The position numbers and the translations under genes are program-made. DNA of 45,270 bases from Hyphomicrobiales bacterium. GTDB taxonomy: Bacteria > Pseudomonadota > Alphaproteobacteria > Rhizobiales > Beijerinckiaceae. The stretch covers positions 1 through 45,270 of the forward strand of contig JAQGJH010000072.1 in the NCBI GenBank assembly GCA_028290705.1, written 5' to 3'. Below the pieces are notes generated by a model. That model saw only the letters and a list, made by a program, of their open reading frames with translations, ran no database searches and was not told where the DNA came from. Shown here piece by piece: positions 1 through 10,056 of this stretch; position 1 is the stretch's first letter, and every line of letters begins with the position of its first letter.

Positions 1-1
1 C

Positions 2-2044
<2,043 letters not shown>

Positions 2045-2067
2045 GCGAAACCGCGAACCTCTCGCGT

Positions 2068-3882
2068 TCAGATCTTCCGCGTCGCTGCGCGCAGCCACCC
2101 TTGCGCTTCGCGATCCACCAGCGGGCCGATCTCGGCGCGCACCCGCGCATGATAGGCGTTGAGCCAGGCGGTCTCGTCGCGCGTCAGGAGTTTCGGCTCA
2201 ACCAGCGCGAGATCGATGGGCGCCAGCGTCAGGGTCTCGAACTCGAGCATGTCGCGCTCCGCGCCCTCGATTTTGGCCTTCCGCACCACGACCAGATTCT
2301 CGATGCGGATGCCCCACGCGCCGGCTTTGTAATAGCCGGGCTCGTTCGACAGGATCATGCCGGGCTCCAGCGCCACGCCGCCGAGTTTCGAAATGCGCTG
2401 CGGCCCCTCGTGCACCGATAGATAAGAGCCCACGCCATGTCCGGTGCCGTGATCGAAATCGAGTCCGGCCTGCCAGAGCGGCAGCCGCGCCAGAGCGTCG
2501 ATCTGCGCGCCGGCGGTTCCCTTTGGAAACACCGCGCGCGCAATGGCGATATGTCCCTTCAGGACACGCGTGAACCGGTCGCGCATTTCCGCGCTCGGCT
2601 TGCCCACCGCGATCGTGCGGGTGATGTCGGTCGTGCCGTCCTCGTATTGCCCGCCGGAATCGATCAGGAACATACCCTTGGTGATCGCCCGGTTCGACGC
2701 CTCGCTGACGCGATAATGCGGCAGCGCCGAGTTCGGACCCGCACCCGAGATCGTCGGGAACGAAACGTCCTTCAGCCGCCGCGTCTCGCGCCGGAACGTC
2801 TCGAGGGCTTCCGCCGCAGCGATTTCCGTCAGCTTGCCGCGTCGCGACGCCTCGGCGAACCAGGCGAGGAAACGCGTCACGGCCGCGCCGTCGCGCAGAT
2901 GCGCCGCGCGCGCGCCCTTCAGTTCGGTGGCGTTCTTGCGCGCCTTCATCAAGGCGATCGGGTCGGGGCCGAGATCCGCCTGTCCGCCAGCGCCCTCGAT
3001 CACATGCACGAGTTTGACCGGCGCAGTCGCGGCGTCGAAGCGGATCGTCGATCCCTCTTCCCCGAGCTTGCGGAGATCGGCGCTGAGCCGATAGGGCTCG
3101 GCCAGTTCGCACAGCGTGCCGAGTTCGTCGCGCACCGCTTCGCTGACCTTGCCGGACTCGACGTAAAGCACCGGCCGCCCGCCCTTGCGCACAAGCGCGA
3201 AAGCCAGCGGCAGCGGCGTATGCGACACGTCCTGGCCACGAATGTTGAACAGCCATGCGACGGCATGCGGATCGCTGACCAGAAGCGCGTCGAAGTTCTT
3301 CAGCGCCGCGTCCACCCGGGCGATCTTGGCTGAAGCATCCTCGCCCGAGAAACGCCTGGGGTGCAGCCGGATCGGCGCCATGGGGGGCTGCGGTCGTCCG
3401 TCCCACACGTGATCCAGCGGATTGCCGTCGACCGCGACCAGCGACGCGCCTGCCGATTTGACCGCCTCGCTCATACGGCGGATCTGCCCCGGCGTATGCA
3501 GCCATGGATCGTAGCCGACGCGCTCGCCGCGCGAGACATGCGCTTCGAGCCACGCCTCGGGGCTCGTGTCCATGATGGCGACCGGCTTGAAAACCTTCGT
3601 GTCCACCTGCTCGCGCACCTGGATGGTGTAGCGTCCGTCGATGAAGATCGCGGCCTCGTCGTGCAGCACGATCGCGAGTCCCGCCGAGCCGGTGAAGCCC
3701 GTGAGCCACGCCAGCCTCTCGGCCGAGGGCGGAACATATTCGTTCTGGTGCTCGTCGGCTCTGGGCACGATGAAACCATGCAGGCCGCAATTGCGCATTT
3801 CCTCGCGCAAGGCCGCTGCGCGCGCACGGCCGTGTTGAGGATCGGCATTTTCGGTGAAGGATTGGAAGTGGCTCTCGAACAT
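2068..3882 (-). CDS. pepP: Aminopeptidase P family protein (Xaa-Pro aminopeptidase, M24B)
   Basis: A metallopeptidase predicted to remove the N-terminal residue from peptides with proline in second position, probably in the cytoplasm because no signal peptide is visible. At 604 residues it is the long, three-domain form that resembles eukaryotic APP1 rather than the 440-residue E. coli PepP. Two creatinase-like N-terminal domains precede a pita-bread catalytic domain (about residues 320-550). The expected dinuclear metal ligands are all present: D408 and D419 (DSGG and TTDITRT, 11 apart), H482 (GHGVGSY), E514 (NEPGYY) and E528 (RIEN). The ATG at 3882 is the only sensible start. It is the last gene of a probable minus-strand group with prmA (35-base gap) and the membrane glycosyltransferase candidate. 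The family is secure; the exact substrate is inferred. Confidence 0.93.
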   Translation of the reverse strand: MFESHFQSFTENADPQHGRARAAALREEMRNCGLHGFIVPRADEHQNEYVPPSAERLAWLTGFTGSAGLAIVLHDEAAIFIDGRYTIQVREQVDTKVFKPVAIMDTSPEAWLEAHVSRGERVGYDPWLHTPGQIRRMSEAVKSAGASLVAVDGNPLDHVWDGRPQPPMAPIRLHPRRFSGEDASAKIARVDAALKNFDALLVSDPHAVAWLFNIRGQDVSHTPLPLAFALVRKGGRPVLYVESGKVSEAVRDELGTLCELAEPYRLSADLRKLGEEGSTIRFDAATAPVKLVHVIEGAGGQADLGPDPIALMKARKNATELKGARAAHLRDGAAVTRFLAWFAEASRRGKLTEIAAAEALETFRRETRRLKDVSFPTISGAGPNSALPHYRVSEASNRAITKGMFLIDSGGQYEDGTTDITRTIAVGKPSAEMRDRFTRVLKGHIAIARAVFPKGTAGAQIDALARLPLWQAGLDFDHGTGHGVGSYLSVHEGPQRISKLGGVALEPGMILSNEPGYYKAGAWGIRIENLVVVRKAKIEGAERDMLEFETLTLAPIDLALVEPKLLTRDETAWLNAYHARVRAEIGPLVDREAQGWLRAATRKI

Positions 3883-3917
3883 GAGCCAAATCTAGGCGCT
3901 TCCGCGCGCCGCCGCAA

Positions 3918-4856
3918 TCAGATGGGGCGCGGCGCCGCGCCGCTGCGTGAAACCAGCAGCGTCGCCCAACCCTCGATGTCGAGGCGGCGCTTCAGCGCGA
4001 AGCCCTGGGCCGCATAGGCGGACAGAACGCCCGCGACGTCACGGGCAATCAGGCCCGAAAGAACGATCTCGCCGCCGAAGTCGCTGAGACGCGCCAGATC
4101 GGGGGCGAGCTGGCGCAGAGGCCGCGCCAGAATGTTGGCGAAGATCAGATCGTACGGCCCGGGATTGCGCAGCTGCGGATGCCCGGCGCCGCGCGCCACG
4201 ACGGCTTTCAGCCAGGGCGCCGCGCCATTGAGCCGCGCGTTCGAATTTGCCGCCGTGACGGAAATCGGATCGATGTCGCCCGCATGCACCCGCATGCGCA
4301 AGGCGCGGGCCGCCGCCATGGCGAGCACACCCGAGCCCGTTCCGACATCGAGCACGTTGCGCGGCCGGCGTTGTTTCAGGATCGAGTCGAGCATCAGCAG
4401 GCACCCGCGCGTCGTGCCGTGGTGCCCGGTGCCGAAGGCCAGGGCCGCCTCGATCTCGAGCGCGATCTCATGCGTGCGGACCCGCTGCCGATCGTGCGAG
4501 CCGTGCACGAGGAAGCGCCCGGCCCGCACGGGCGCGAGCCCTTCCAGCGCGTTCGCCACCCAATCCTGTTGCGCGACGCGGCCGAATTCCGCCTGTGCGG
4601 CGACCTCGGGCCCGACCACGCAGGCGATCAACTCGCGCACGTTCTCTTCGTCGGGCGCTTCACCGAAATAGATCTCGACCACCCACGGGCCGCTGTTCCA
4701 GTCGCGCGTGCTGGTCTCCAGTTCGAAAGCCGCCGCCGCGGTCTCGGCGGGATCGAAAGTCTCGACGACGAGATCGGCGATCTGGCGCGCCTGCGTCTCG
4801 TCGGTCACGAGGCGCATCAGATGGGCGGCATTGTTGGGAGGCAGGCCTTCGAGCAT
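3918..4856 (-). CDS. prmA: Ribosomal protein L11 methyltransferase PrmA
   Basis: Transfers methyl groups from S-adenosylmethionine to ribosomal protein L11 in the cytoplasm. The 312 residues show an N-terminal substrate-recognition region, a GTGHHGTT stretch at about 142-149, the SAM-binding motif I LDVGTGSG at about 169-176, and the family's active-site segment FANILA at about 239-244. The ATG at 4856 fits the family length. The next in-frame Met (residue 14) would clip conserved sequence. It sits 31 bases downstream of the membrane glycosyltransferase candidate and 35 bases upstream of pepP, suggesting one transcript. A prmA-pepP pairing is common in this class, which supports both calls. 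Confidence 0.95.
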   Translation of the reverse strand: MLEGLPPNNAAHLMRLVTDETQARQIADLVVETFDPAETAAAAFELETSTRDWNSGPWVVEIYFGEAPDEENVRELIACVVGPEVAAQAEFGRVAQQDWVANALEGLAPVRAGRFLVHGSHDRQRVRTHEIALEIEAALAFGTGHHGTTRGCLLMLDSILKQRRPRNVLDVGTGSGVLAMAAARALRMRVHAGDIDPISVTAANSNARLNGAAPWLKAVVARGAGHPQLRNPGPYDLIFANILARPLRQLAPDLARLSDFGGEIVLSGLIARDVAGVLSAYAAQGFALKRRLDIEGWATLLVSRSGAAPRPI

Positions 4857-4887
4857 GGCGGCTGACTAACATGGCCCGCCGCCGGTG

Positions 4888-6465
4888 TCATCGGGCGACG
4901 AGTTGCCCGCAGTCGGGGAAGGGCTGCGGCGGATCGGCCGGGGTCGCGCGCATCTCGTAGATCCAGCGATCGAAGACGCCGCCCGGCCTCCCATTCGGAA
5001 TGATGGCGCGCAACCAAAAATCCGGCCCGGCAACCTGTTGCATCATCATGTTCTGGTTGACGTCGAGGAGCACGAGCGCCCGCCCACCCGCACGGGCGGC
5101 AGCCCTCCGCAGATCTTCCAGAACGAAGGAGGCAGCCTCCCGGTCCTGAAGCTGGTCCCGGCCGACCGCCGCCTGCAGGAGGGCGAAGTAGGACGGCGCG
5201 CGCGTGCGCGTGAAGGTTTGCAGGCAGGACTGCGCCAGATCGAGCGTCGGGAGACCAGTGGCATTCGTGATTTCCGACCCCGAGCCCACACCGAGCGGAA
5301 CGAAAAGCGTGGCACGCTCTCCGGAGAGTTCGATCCATCGCGCAACTTCCCGCACGGTCGAAAATGGATATCTGAGGTTCTGGACGGCAGCCATTCCGCC
5401 CTGGATCGCCAGCACCACCACCCAGGCCCGGAAGAGATCGTTGCGGCGGCGGTCGGCGCAGCCCGACGCCTGCACCCAATGGAGCGCCAGGACGAGGATG
5501 AAGATCAAGCCGAAATGCCGGCCGCTCAGGCCGAAACTGAAGGTCGAGATTGCGTAGGTCGCCGCCACGAAGGCCGCGACGAACAGCATGAACAGGCGAT
5601 GGGGCCGCACCGATGCGATCGCGAGGAACGGCAATGCGACACCCGCCACCCACAATGGCCCAACCGTCATTTCGGACAATCTGATCCATTGAACGCCATG
5701 GCCCTGCCAATCCGTGGCGAAAATCGTCGAACCCGCGCGGATCAGAGTGCGGACGAACGTCACCCAGCGCGAGTCGCTGATCACTTCGACAGAAAGCGCG
5801 GACTGGAAGTCCGGCTCGGGCCGGATCCAGACCAGCGCCACCACGACGCCCGTGGCGAGCAGCGCCACGCCGGGAGCCCAGACGTTTTTTTCCCGCAGCA
5901 GGAGCCAGCCGCCCACGATCGCAAGCAGGCTGAATTGAAGACCGCAGGTTGGCAGCAGCGCGACCGCGAGCCACGACAGACGGCGGCGCGGATACGCGAC
6001 GGCGGCCAGCAGCAGGCACACGCCGACCGTGTAGGGCCTTGCAATCGCGCCATATTCGAAGATCAGGAAGTAGTTCAGCCCAAGGAAAACGCGCCATGGC
6101 AGCGCGAAGGGCGACTTGAAAACGATCAGCGCCAGGACGCCGAGCACGAAGGGCGTCAGCACCAGCTTGAGCGACGTTTCCGCGTCCAACCCCATCGCCA
6201 GCGGCAACTTCAACAGCAGGTGCCAAAGCGGGGGATGGCCCTCGTATCGAAAATTCCAGTACCAGTCGGCCAAAGAATGAGTGTCGCGCGCCAGCAGCAC
6301 GGCTTGCAGTTCATCCATCCAGGGAACGTGCGTCCAGATCAGCGCAAGCTGCACCATGGCAAGCGCCGCAAAGGCGAGCCACGTTTTACCGCCGATCGAA
6401 CGATCGATACGATTCGCCCTTGAGTCCGACAGCCCGCCGGCTGGCATGAAATTCATGACGTTCAT
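4888..6465 (-). CDS. Polytopic membrane protein, GT-C type glycosyltransferase candidate
   Basis: About 525 residues with roughly ten predicted membrane segments, first one near residues 27-46, followed by a short loop with the acidic motif WMDE and then YEGHPPLWHLLL. That pattern, an acidic pair in the first periplasmic loop followed by a HPP-L-H segment, is typical of GT-C enzymes such as the ArnT/PMT-like group, which transfer sugars from polyprenyl-phosphate donors. The last ~120 residues are soluble. The frame stays open upstream to 6654, but that part is Arg/His-rich and overlaps the divergent Cys-rich gene. I therefore start at the ATG at 6465 (alternatives 6456 and 6447). No other glycan gene lies nearby, so donor and acceptor are unknown. 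It heads the possible prmA-pepP transcript. Confidence 0.7.
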   Translation of the reverse strand: MNVMNFMPAGGLSDSRANRIDRSIGGKTWLAFAALAMVQLALIWTHVPWMDELQAVLLARDTHSLADWYWNFRYEGHPPLWHLLLKLPLAMGLDAETSLKLVLTPFVLGVLALIVFKSPFALPWRVFLGLNYFLIFEYGAIARPYTVGVCLLLAAVAYPRRRLSWLAVALLPTCGLQFSLLAIVGGWLLLREKNVWAPGVALLATGVVVALVWIRPEPDFQSALSVEVISDSRWVTFVRTLIRAGSTIFATDWQGHGVQWIRLSEMTVGPLWVAGVALPFLAIASVRPHRLFMLFVAAFVAATYAISTFSFGLSGRHFGLIFILVLALHWVQASGCADRRRNDLFRAWVVVLAIQGGMAAVQNLRYPFSTVREVARWIELSGERATLFVPLGVGSGSEITNATGLPTLDLAQSCLQTFTRTRAPSYFALLQAAVGRDQLQDREAASFVLEDLRRAAARAGGRALVLLDVNQNMMMQQVAGPDFWLRAIIPNGRPGGVFDRWIYEMRATPADPPQPFPDCGQLVAR

Positions 6466-6503
6466 TCCAGAATGAGTACAAAAATAAATGATGAAATGAT
6501 TAC

Positions 6504-6530
6504 GCGACGCCCGAGCTTTGTCCCGGGCGC
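6504..6530. repeat. REP-like palindrome (GCCCG ... CGGGC)
   Basis: In the divergent gap between the membrane glycosyltransferase candidate and the Cys-rich gene, GCCCG (6509-6513) pairs with CGGGC (6524-6528) around AGCTTTGTCC. The surrounding sequence, ACGCCCGAGCTTTGTCCCGG, resembles the dispersed palindromes scattered between genes in many alphaproteobacteria. Only this copy is seen here in this form, so a genome-wide count would be needed to call it a repeat family. Confidence 0.4.
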
Positions 6531-6552
6531 GGCCATGCCCTATGGTGCGGGC

Positions 6553-6807
6553 ATGTTCAGACTCAGCGCCCTTGCTTTCCTGGCCCTTATGCTTCCGGCG
6601 CATGCCGACGAACCAGGGGTGCCCAAAATGCCGCCGCCGGCCCCGGAGCCGCACATATCCTCATTCGGCGAGCGGGACAAAGCCTGCATGGAATGGACGG
6701 ACGCCTGTGTGGTCTGCACGCGGCCCGCGAGCGGGGCGGCGCAATGCTCGACGCCCGGCATCGCCTGCACTCCGGGGGGGCCGACGGTCTGCCGTATCCG
6801 CAAGTGA
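6553..6807 (+). CDS. Small Cys-rich secreted protein, unknown function
   Basis: A protein of 84 residues that I cannot name. It starts with a clear signal peptide (MFRLSALAFLALMLPAHA, probable cleavage near residue 18-19). A Pro-rich linker and a compact C-terminal domain with five Cys follow (ACMEW, ACVVC, QCS, IACTP, TVC). The even Cys spacing suggests disulfides in the periplasm or outside the cell. I chose the ATG at 6553 because translation from the upstream ATGs would add a non-hydrophobic leader before the signal peptide. The start codon lies inside a 7-bp inverted repeat (6534-6555). The stop is 7 bases from the convergent uvrD stop. Similar short Cys-rich secreted proteins of unknown role occur in Rhizobiales, to my recollection. 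Confidence 0.72.
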   Translation: MFRLSALAFLALMLPAHADEPGVPKMPPPAPEPHISSFGERDKACMEWTDACVVCTRPASGAAQCSTPGIACTPGGPTVCRIRK

Positions 6808-6814
6808 CGCGCGC

Positions 6815-9280
6815 TCAGTTCGCCTGAACGAAGCTTTCCAGCACCATCTTCCGGCCAGCCTTGTCGAATTCGACGGTCAGTTTGTTGCCGTCCGCCACCA
6901 CGACGGTTCCGGGGCCGAATTTCTGGTGGAACACACGATTGCCCGTCGTGAAGCCTGACTCGATCGACGATTTGGCCACCAGTTCGCCCTCGATCTGAGC
7001 CGGCTTTCGCGCCGGACCCGCGCTGCGTTCGGCCCCGGCCCGCGTCCAGGCGCCCTGCCCCCACTGGCTGGCGCGATCCTGAAAACCTCCGCCGCCTTTC
7101 GGCTCTTCCGAACGCCGCTGCTGCGCTCGCTGCCAGCCGGGCGTGTTGTAGGACGACGCATAAGTGTCCATCGTGGCGAAGCGAGACTGCGCATAGCCGC
7201 CGTAATTGCCGCCCGGAGCCTCGACCACGTCGACATGCGCGGTCGGCAATTCGTCGAGGAAGCGCGATGGAATCGTCGTCTGCCACATGCCGTGGATGCG
7301 CCGGTTGGTGGCGAAGAAGAGACGCGCGCGGCGCTTGGCCCGCGTGATGCCCACATAGGCGAGCCGCCGCTCCTCCTCCAGCCCCGCGCGGCCGCTCTCG
7401 TCGAGTGAGCGCTGATGCGGGAACAGCGCCTCTTCCCATCCCGGCAGGTAGACCGTCTCGAATTCGAGGCCCTTGGCGGCATGAAGAGTCATGATCGAGA
7501 CTCGCGCGCCGCCTTCCTTGTTGTCGGCGTCCATGACCAGCGACACGTGCTCGAGGAAGCCGCCCATGTCGGGAAACTCCTCCATCGAGCGCACCAGTTC
7601 CTTCAGGTTTTCGAGCCGCCCGGCCGCTTCCGCCGTGCGGTCCTTCTGCCACATGTCGGTATAGCCGGATTCTTCCAGCACGGTTTCGGCGAGTTCGTGA
7701 TGCGGCGTCGTTTCGATCAGCGACGACCAGCGCGAGAAGGCGGCCGTCAGGTCGCGCAAGGTCTGGCGCGGCTTCGCCTTCAACTCGTCCGTCTCGCACA
7801 TCACGCGCGCGGCCTGCAGCAGAGGCACGTTCTCGCGCCGGGCAAAATCATGCAGTTGCTGCAGCGTCGCGTCGCCGAGGCCGCGCTTGGGCACGTTGAC
7901 GATGCGCTCGAAGGCCAGATCGTCTGCCGGCTGCGCGATGCAGCGCAGATAGGCCAGCGCATCGCGGATTTCCGCGCGCTCGTAGAAACGCGGGCCGCCG
8001 ATGACGCGATAGGGCAGCCCCAGCGTGATGAAGCGCTCTTCGAACTCGCGCATCTGGAACGAGGCACGAACCAGGATCGCGACCTCGTCGAGCGACTGTC
8101 CCTTGCGCTGCAATTGCTCGATGTCTTCGCCGATCGTGCGCGCCTCCTCCTCGGAGTCCCACACGCCCGTGACGGTCGGCTTCTCACCGTCGTCGCCGTC
8201 GGTGAACAGCGTCTTTCCAAGCCGGCCATCGTTATGCGAGATCAGATGCGCGGCGGTCGCGAGAATGTGCCCGGTCGACCGGTAATTGCGCTCCAGCCGC
8301 ACCACGACCGCGCCCGGAAAATCCTTTTCGAAACGCAGGATGTTGTCGACCTCGGCGCCGCGCCAACCATAGATCGACTGATCGTCGTCACCGACGCAGC
8401 AGACGTTTTGTTGGCGCTTGTCGCCCCCGGGCTGCGCCAGCAGCCGCAGCCACATGTACTGGACCGTGTTGGTGTCCTGATATTCGTCGACGAGAATGTA
8501 GCGGAAGCGCTCCTGGTATTGCCGGAGAATGTCGGGATTCTCCCGGAACAACCGCACGGCCTCGACCAGCAGATCGCCGAAGTCCGCCGCATTCAGCGTC
8601 TTCAGGCGGTTCTGATAAAGCTTGTAGAGATGGATGCCCTTGCCGTTCGCGAAGGCGGCGCCCTCCCCGGCCGGCACACGCGCCGGATCGAGCCCGCGGT
8701 TCTTCCATCCGTCGATCTGCTGCGCGAGCGCGCGCGCGGGCCATCGCTTGTCATCGATGTCCTCGGCCTTCAGAACCTGCTTGATGAGGCGGATCTGGTC
8801 GTCCGTATCGAGAATCGTGAACTGCGACTTCAGGCCCACGAGTTCGGCGTGACGGCGCAAAATCTTGGTCGAGATGGAATGAAACGTGCCAAGCCACGGC
8901 ATGCCTTCGGCGACCGGGCCGGCCAGCACGCCGATGCGCTCCTTCATCTCGCGCGCGGCCTTGTTGGTGAAGGTCACCGAGAGGATTTCATGCGCACGGG
9001 CGCGACCCGTCGCCAGAATATGTGCGATGCGCGTGGTGAGCACACGCGTCTTGCCGGTGCCGGCGCCCGCCAGCACCAGGACAGGCCCGTCAATGGCTTC
9101 GACGGCGGCGCGCTGCTCGGGGTTGAGCACGTCGAGATAGTCCGGCGTCCGGATCGCCGCCGCCTGGGCTCGTGCGGCAAGGCCGCCGGCCTTGGGTCGA
9201 TAGGTGAGATCCTCGCCGCCGTTTCCCTCTCGCCTGCGCGCGGGTTCATCGTCGAATTCGAGGCTGAAAGGGTCTGACAC
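6815..9280 (-). CDS. uvrD: ATP-dependent DNA helicase UvrD/PcrA (superfamily 1A)
   Basis: A 3'-5' helicase that unwinds DNA in nucleotide excision repair, mismatch repair and removal of stalled complexes. The 821 residues carry the SF1A motif set in order: Walker A GAGTGKT (about 72-78), motif II DEYQDT, motif III GDDDQSIYGWRGA, motif IV NYRS, motif V TLHAAKGLEFE, and motif VI AYVGITRAKRR. The extreme C-terminus (VFHQKFGPGTVV ... VEFDKAG) resembles the small Tudor-like domain through which PcrA/UvrD contacts RNA polymerase. The start is GTG at 9278-9280, because the frame has a TGA 30 bases upstream and no ATG; GGAAAG lies 7 bases before it. A LexA-box-like sequence is found at 9332-9346. UvrD and PcrA cannot be separated by sequence alone. 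Confidence 0.96.
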   Translation of the reverse strand: MSDPFSLEFDDEPARRREGNGGEDLTYRPKAGGLAARAQAAAIRTPDYLDVLNPEQRAAVEAIDGPVLVLAGAGTGKTRVLTTRIAHILATGRARAHEILSVTFTNKAAREMKERIGVLAGPVAEGMPWLGTFHSISTKILRRHAELVGLKSQFTILDTDDQIRLIKQVLKAEDIDDKRWPARALAQQIDGWKNRGLDPARVPAGEGAAFANGKGIHLYKLYQNRLKTLNAADFGDLLVEAVRLFRENPDILRQYQERFRYILVDEYQDTNTVQYMWLRLLAQPGGDKRQQNVCCVGDDDQSIYGWRGAEVDNILRFEKDFPGAVVVRLERNYRSTGHILATAAHLISHNDGRLGKTLFTDGDDGEKPTVTGVWDSEEEARTIGEDIEQLQRKGQSLDEVAILVRASFQMREFEERFITLGLPYRVIGGPRFYERAEIRDALAYLRCIAQPADDLAFERIVNVPKRGLGDATLQQLHDFARRENVPLLQAARVMCETDELKAKPRQTLRDLTAAFSRWSSLIETTPHHELAETVLEESGYTDMWQKDRTAEAAGRLENLKELVRSMEEFPDMGGFLEHVSLVMDADNKEGGARVSIMTLHAAKGLEFETVYLPGWEEALFPHQRSLDESGRAGLEEERRLAYVGITRAKRRARLFFATNRRIHGMWQTTIPSRFLDELPTAHVDVVEAPGGNYGGYAQSRFATMDTYASSYNTPGWQRAQQRRSEEPKGGGGFQDRASQWGQGAWTRAGAERSAGPARKPAQIEGELVAKSSIESGFTTGNRVFHQKFGPGTVVVADGNKLTVEFDKAGRKMVLESFVQAN

Positions 9281-9331
9281 GTTTCGGCTTTCCAGATCGG
9301 GACAGGATCAGGCGGACGATCTCCATCGCGG

Positions 9332-9346
9332 GAACAAACTAAGAAT
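9332..9346 (-). promoter_or_regulatory. Possible LexA operator upstream of uvrD
   Basis: The plus strand reads GAAC, seven bases, GAAT; the minus strand reads ATTC-N7-GTTC. The alphaproteobacterial LexA consensus is GTTC-N7-GTTC, so seven of eight fixed bases match. It lies 52 bases upstream of the uvrD start, a sensible place for SOS control. One match of this quality is expected by chance about every 1.3 kb, so the call is tentative. Confidence 0.32.
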
Positions 9347-9494
9347 CGTTTCCGGCCAATGTGCGGCCAACGTTTCCGCTTGTCGAGTTTACGGCGGGCA
9401 GGCGCGACCTGAGCGCGGCAATGTGCTCGGCAGCCAGAACCGCTGCGGCCTTTTCTACGTAAGCCTCACGAGCAACGAGGAACAGGGGTTAGGC

Positions 9495-10049
9495 ATGCAG
9501 TCCAACGGGTTTTATCAGGGCCTCCGCGCCAGCGCGGCGGCTCTCGCGGCGCTCGCCCTCTCGGCCTGCGCCACGCCGCCCTCGCTGGACGGGTCGACTG
9601 CGGCGCGCGCTTTCGTCCCCGAAAAGTTCTTCCTGGGGCGGACGATTGCCGAGGGTGAGTTCGTCAACACTCTGGACGGCTCCCGTCGCGGCCTGCGCGC
9701 CACCATCGACGGAAGCTGGAATGGCCGCGACCTGAAGCTGGTCGAAAATTTTGTCTATTCGGACGGCGAGCGCGACCGCAAGACGTGGATCCTGACCAAG
9801 ACCGGCCCGACGACCTACACGGGCGTCCGGGAAGACGTCATCGGCGCCGCCAGCGGCCGCCTCGACGGCGATACCTTCCGGCTGACCTACACGGCCACGG
9901 TCAAGACCAGGTCGTCATCCGTGGACGTCAAGTTCGACGACGTGCTGGGCTACGAAGCGGATGGATCCGTGCTCAACCGGGCGACAGTTTCGAAACTCGG
10001 CGTCAAGGTCGGCGAGGTGACGCTGCGCATCCGCAAGGCGTCACGCTGA
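9495..10049 (+). CDS. Outer-membrane-type lipoprotein, DUF3833 family
   Basis: A 184-residue lipoprotein candidate. The N-terminus has a signal sequence ending in the lipobox LSAC (acylated Cys near residue 27). The rest has the pattern of DUF3833: FFLGRTIAEGEF, then alternating strands (RGLRATIDGSWNG, LVENFVYSDGERDRKTW, DGDTFRLTYTATVK), which suggests a lipocalin-like beta barrel. The molecular role of the family is not established. The start at 9495 follows AGGGGTTAGGC and gives a complete signal peptide; the earlier in-frame ATG at 9204 would run through the uvrD promoter. Its stop is 7 bases from the convergent recN stop. It separates uvrD from the end of the dcw-linked operon. Confidence 0.82.
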   Translation: MQSNGFYQGLRASAAALAALALSACATPPSLDGSTAARAFVPEKFFLGRTIAEGEFVNTLDGSRRGLRATIDGSWNGRDLKLVENFVYSDGERDRKTWILTKTGPTTYTGVREDVIGAASGRLDGDTFRLTYTATVKTRSSSVDVKFDDVLGYEADGSVLNRATVSKLGVKVGEVTLRIRKASR

Positions 10050-10056
10050 CCGAAGA

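Noticed and set aside
2437-3333. Plus-strand frame opposite the aminopeptidase
   Set aside because: Shadow of pepP; all metal-ligand motifs are on the minus strand.
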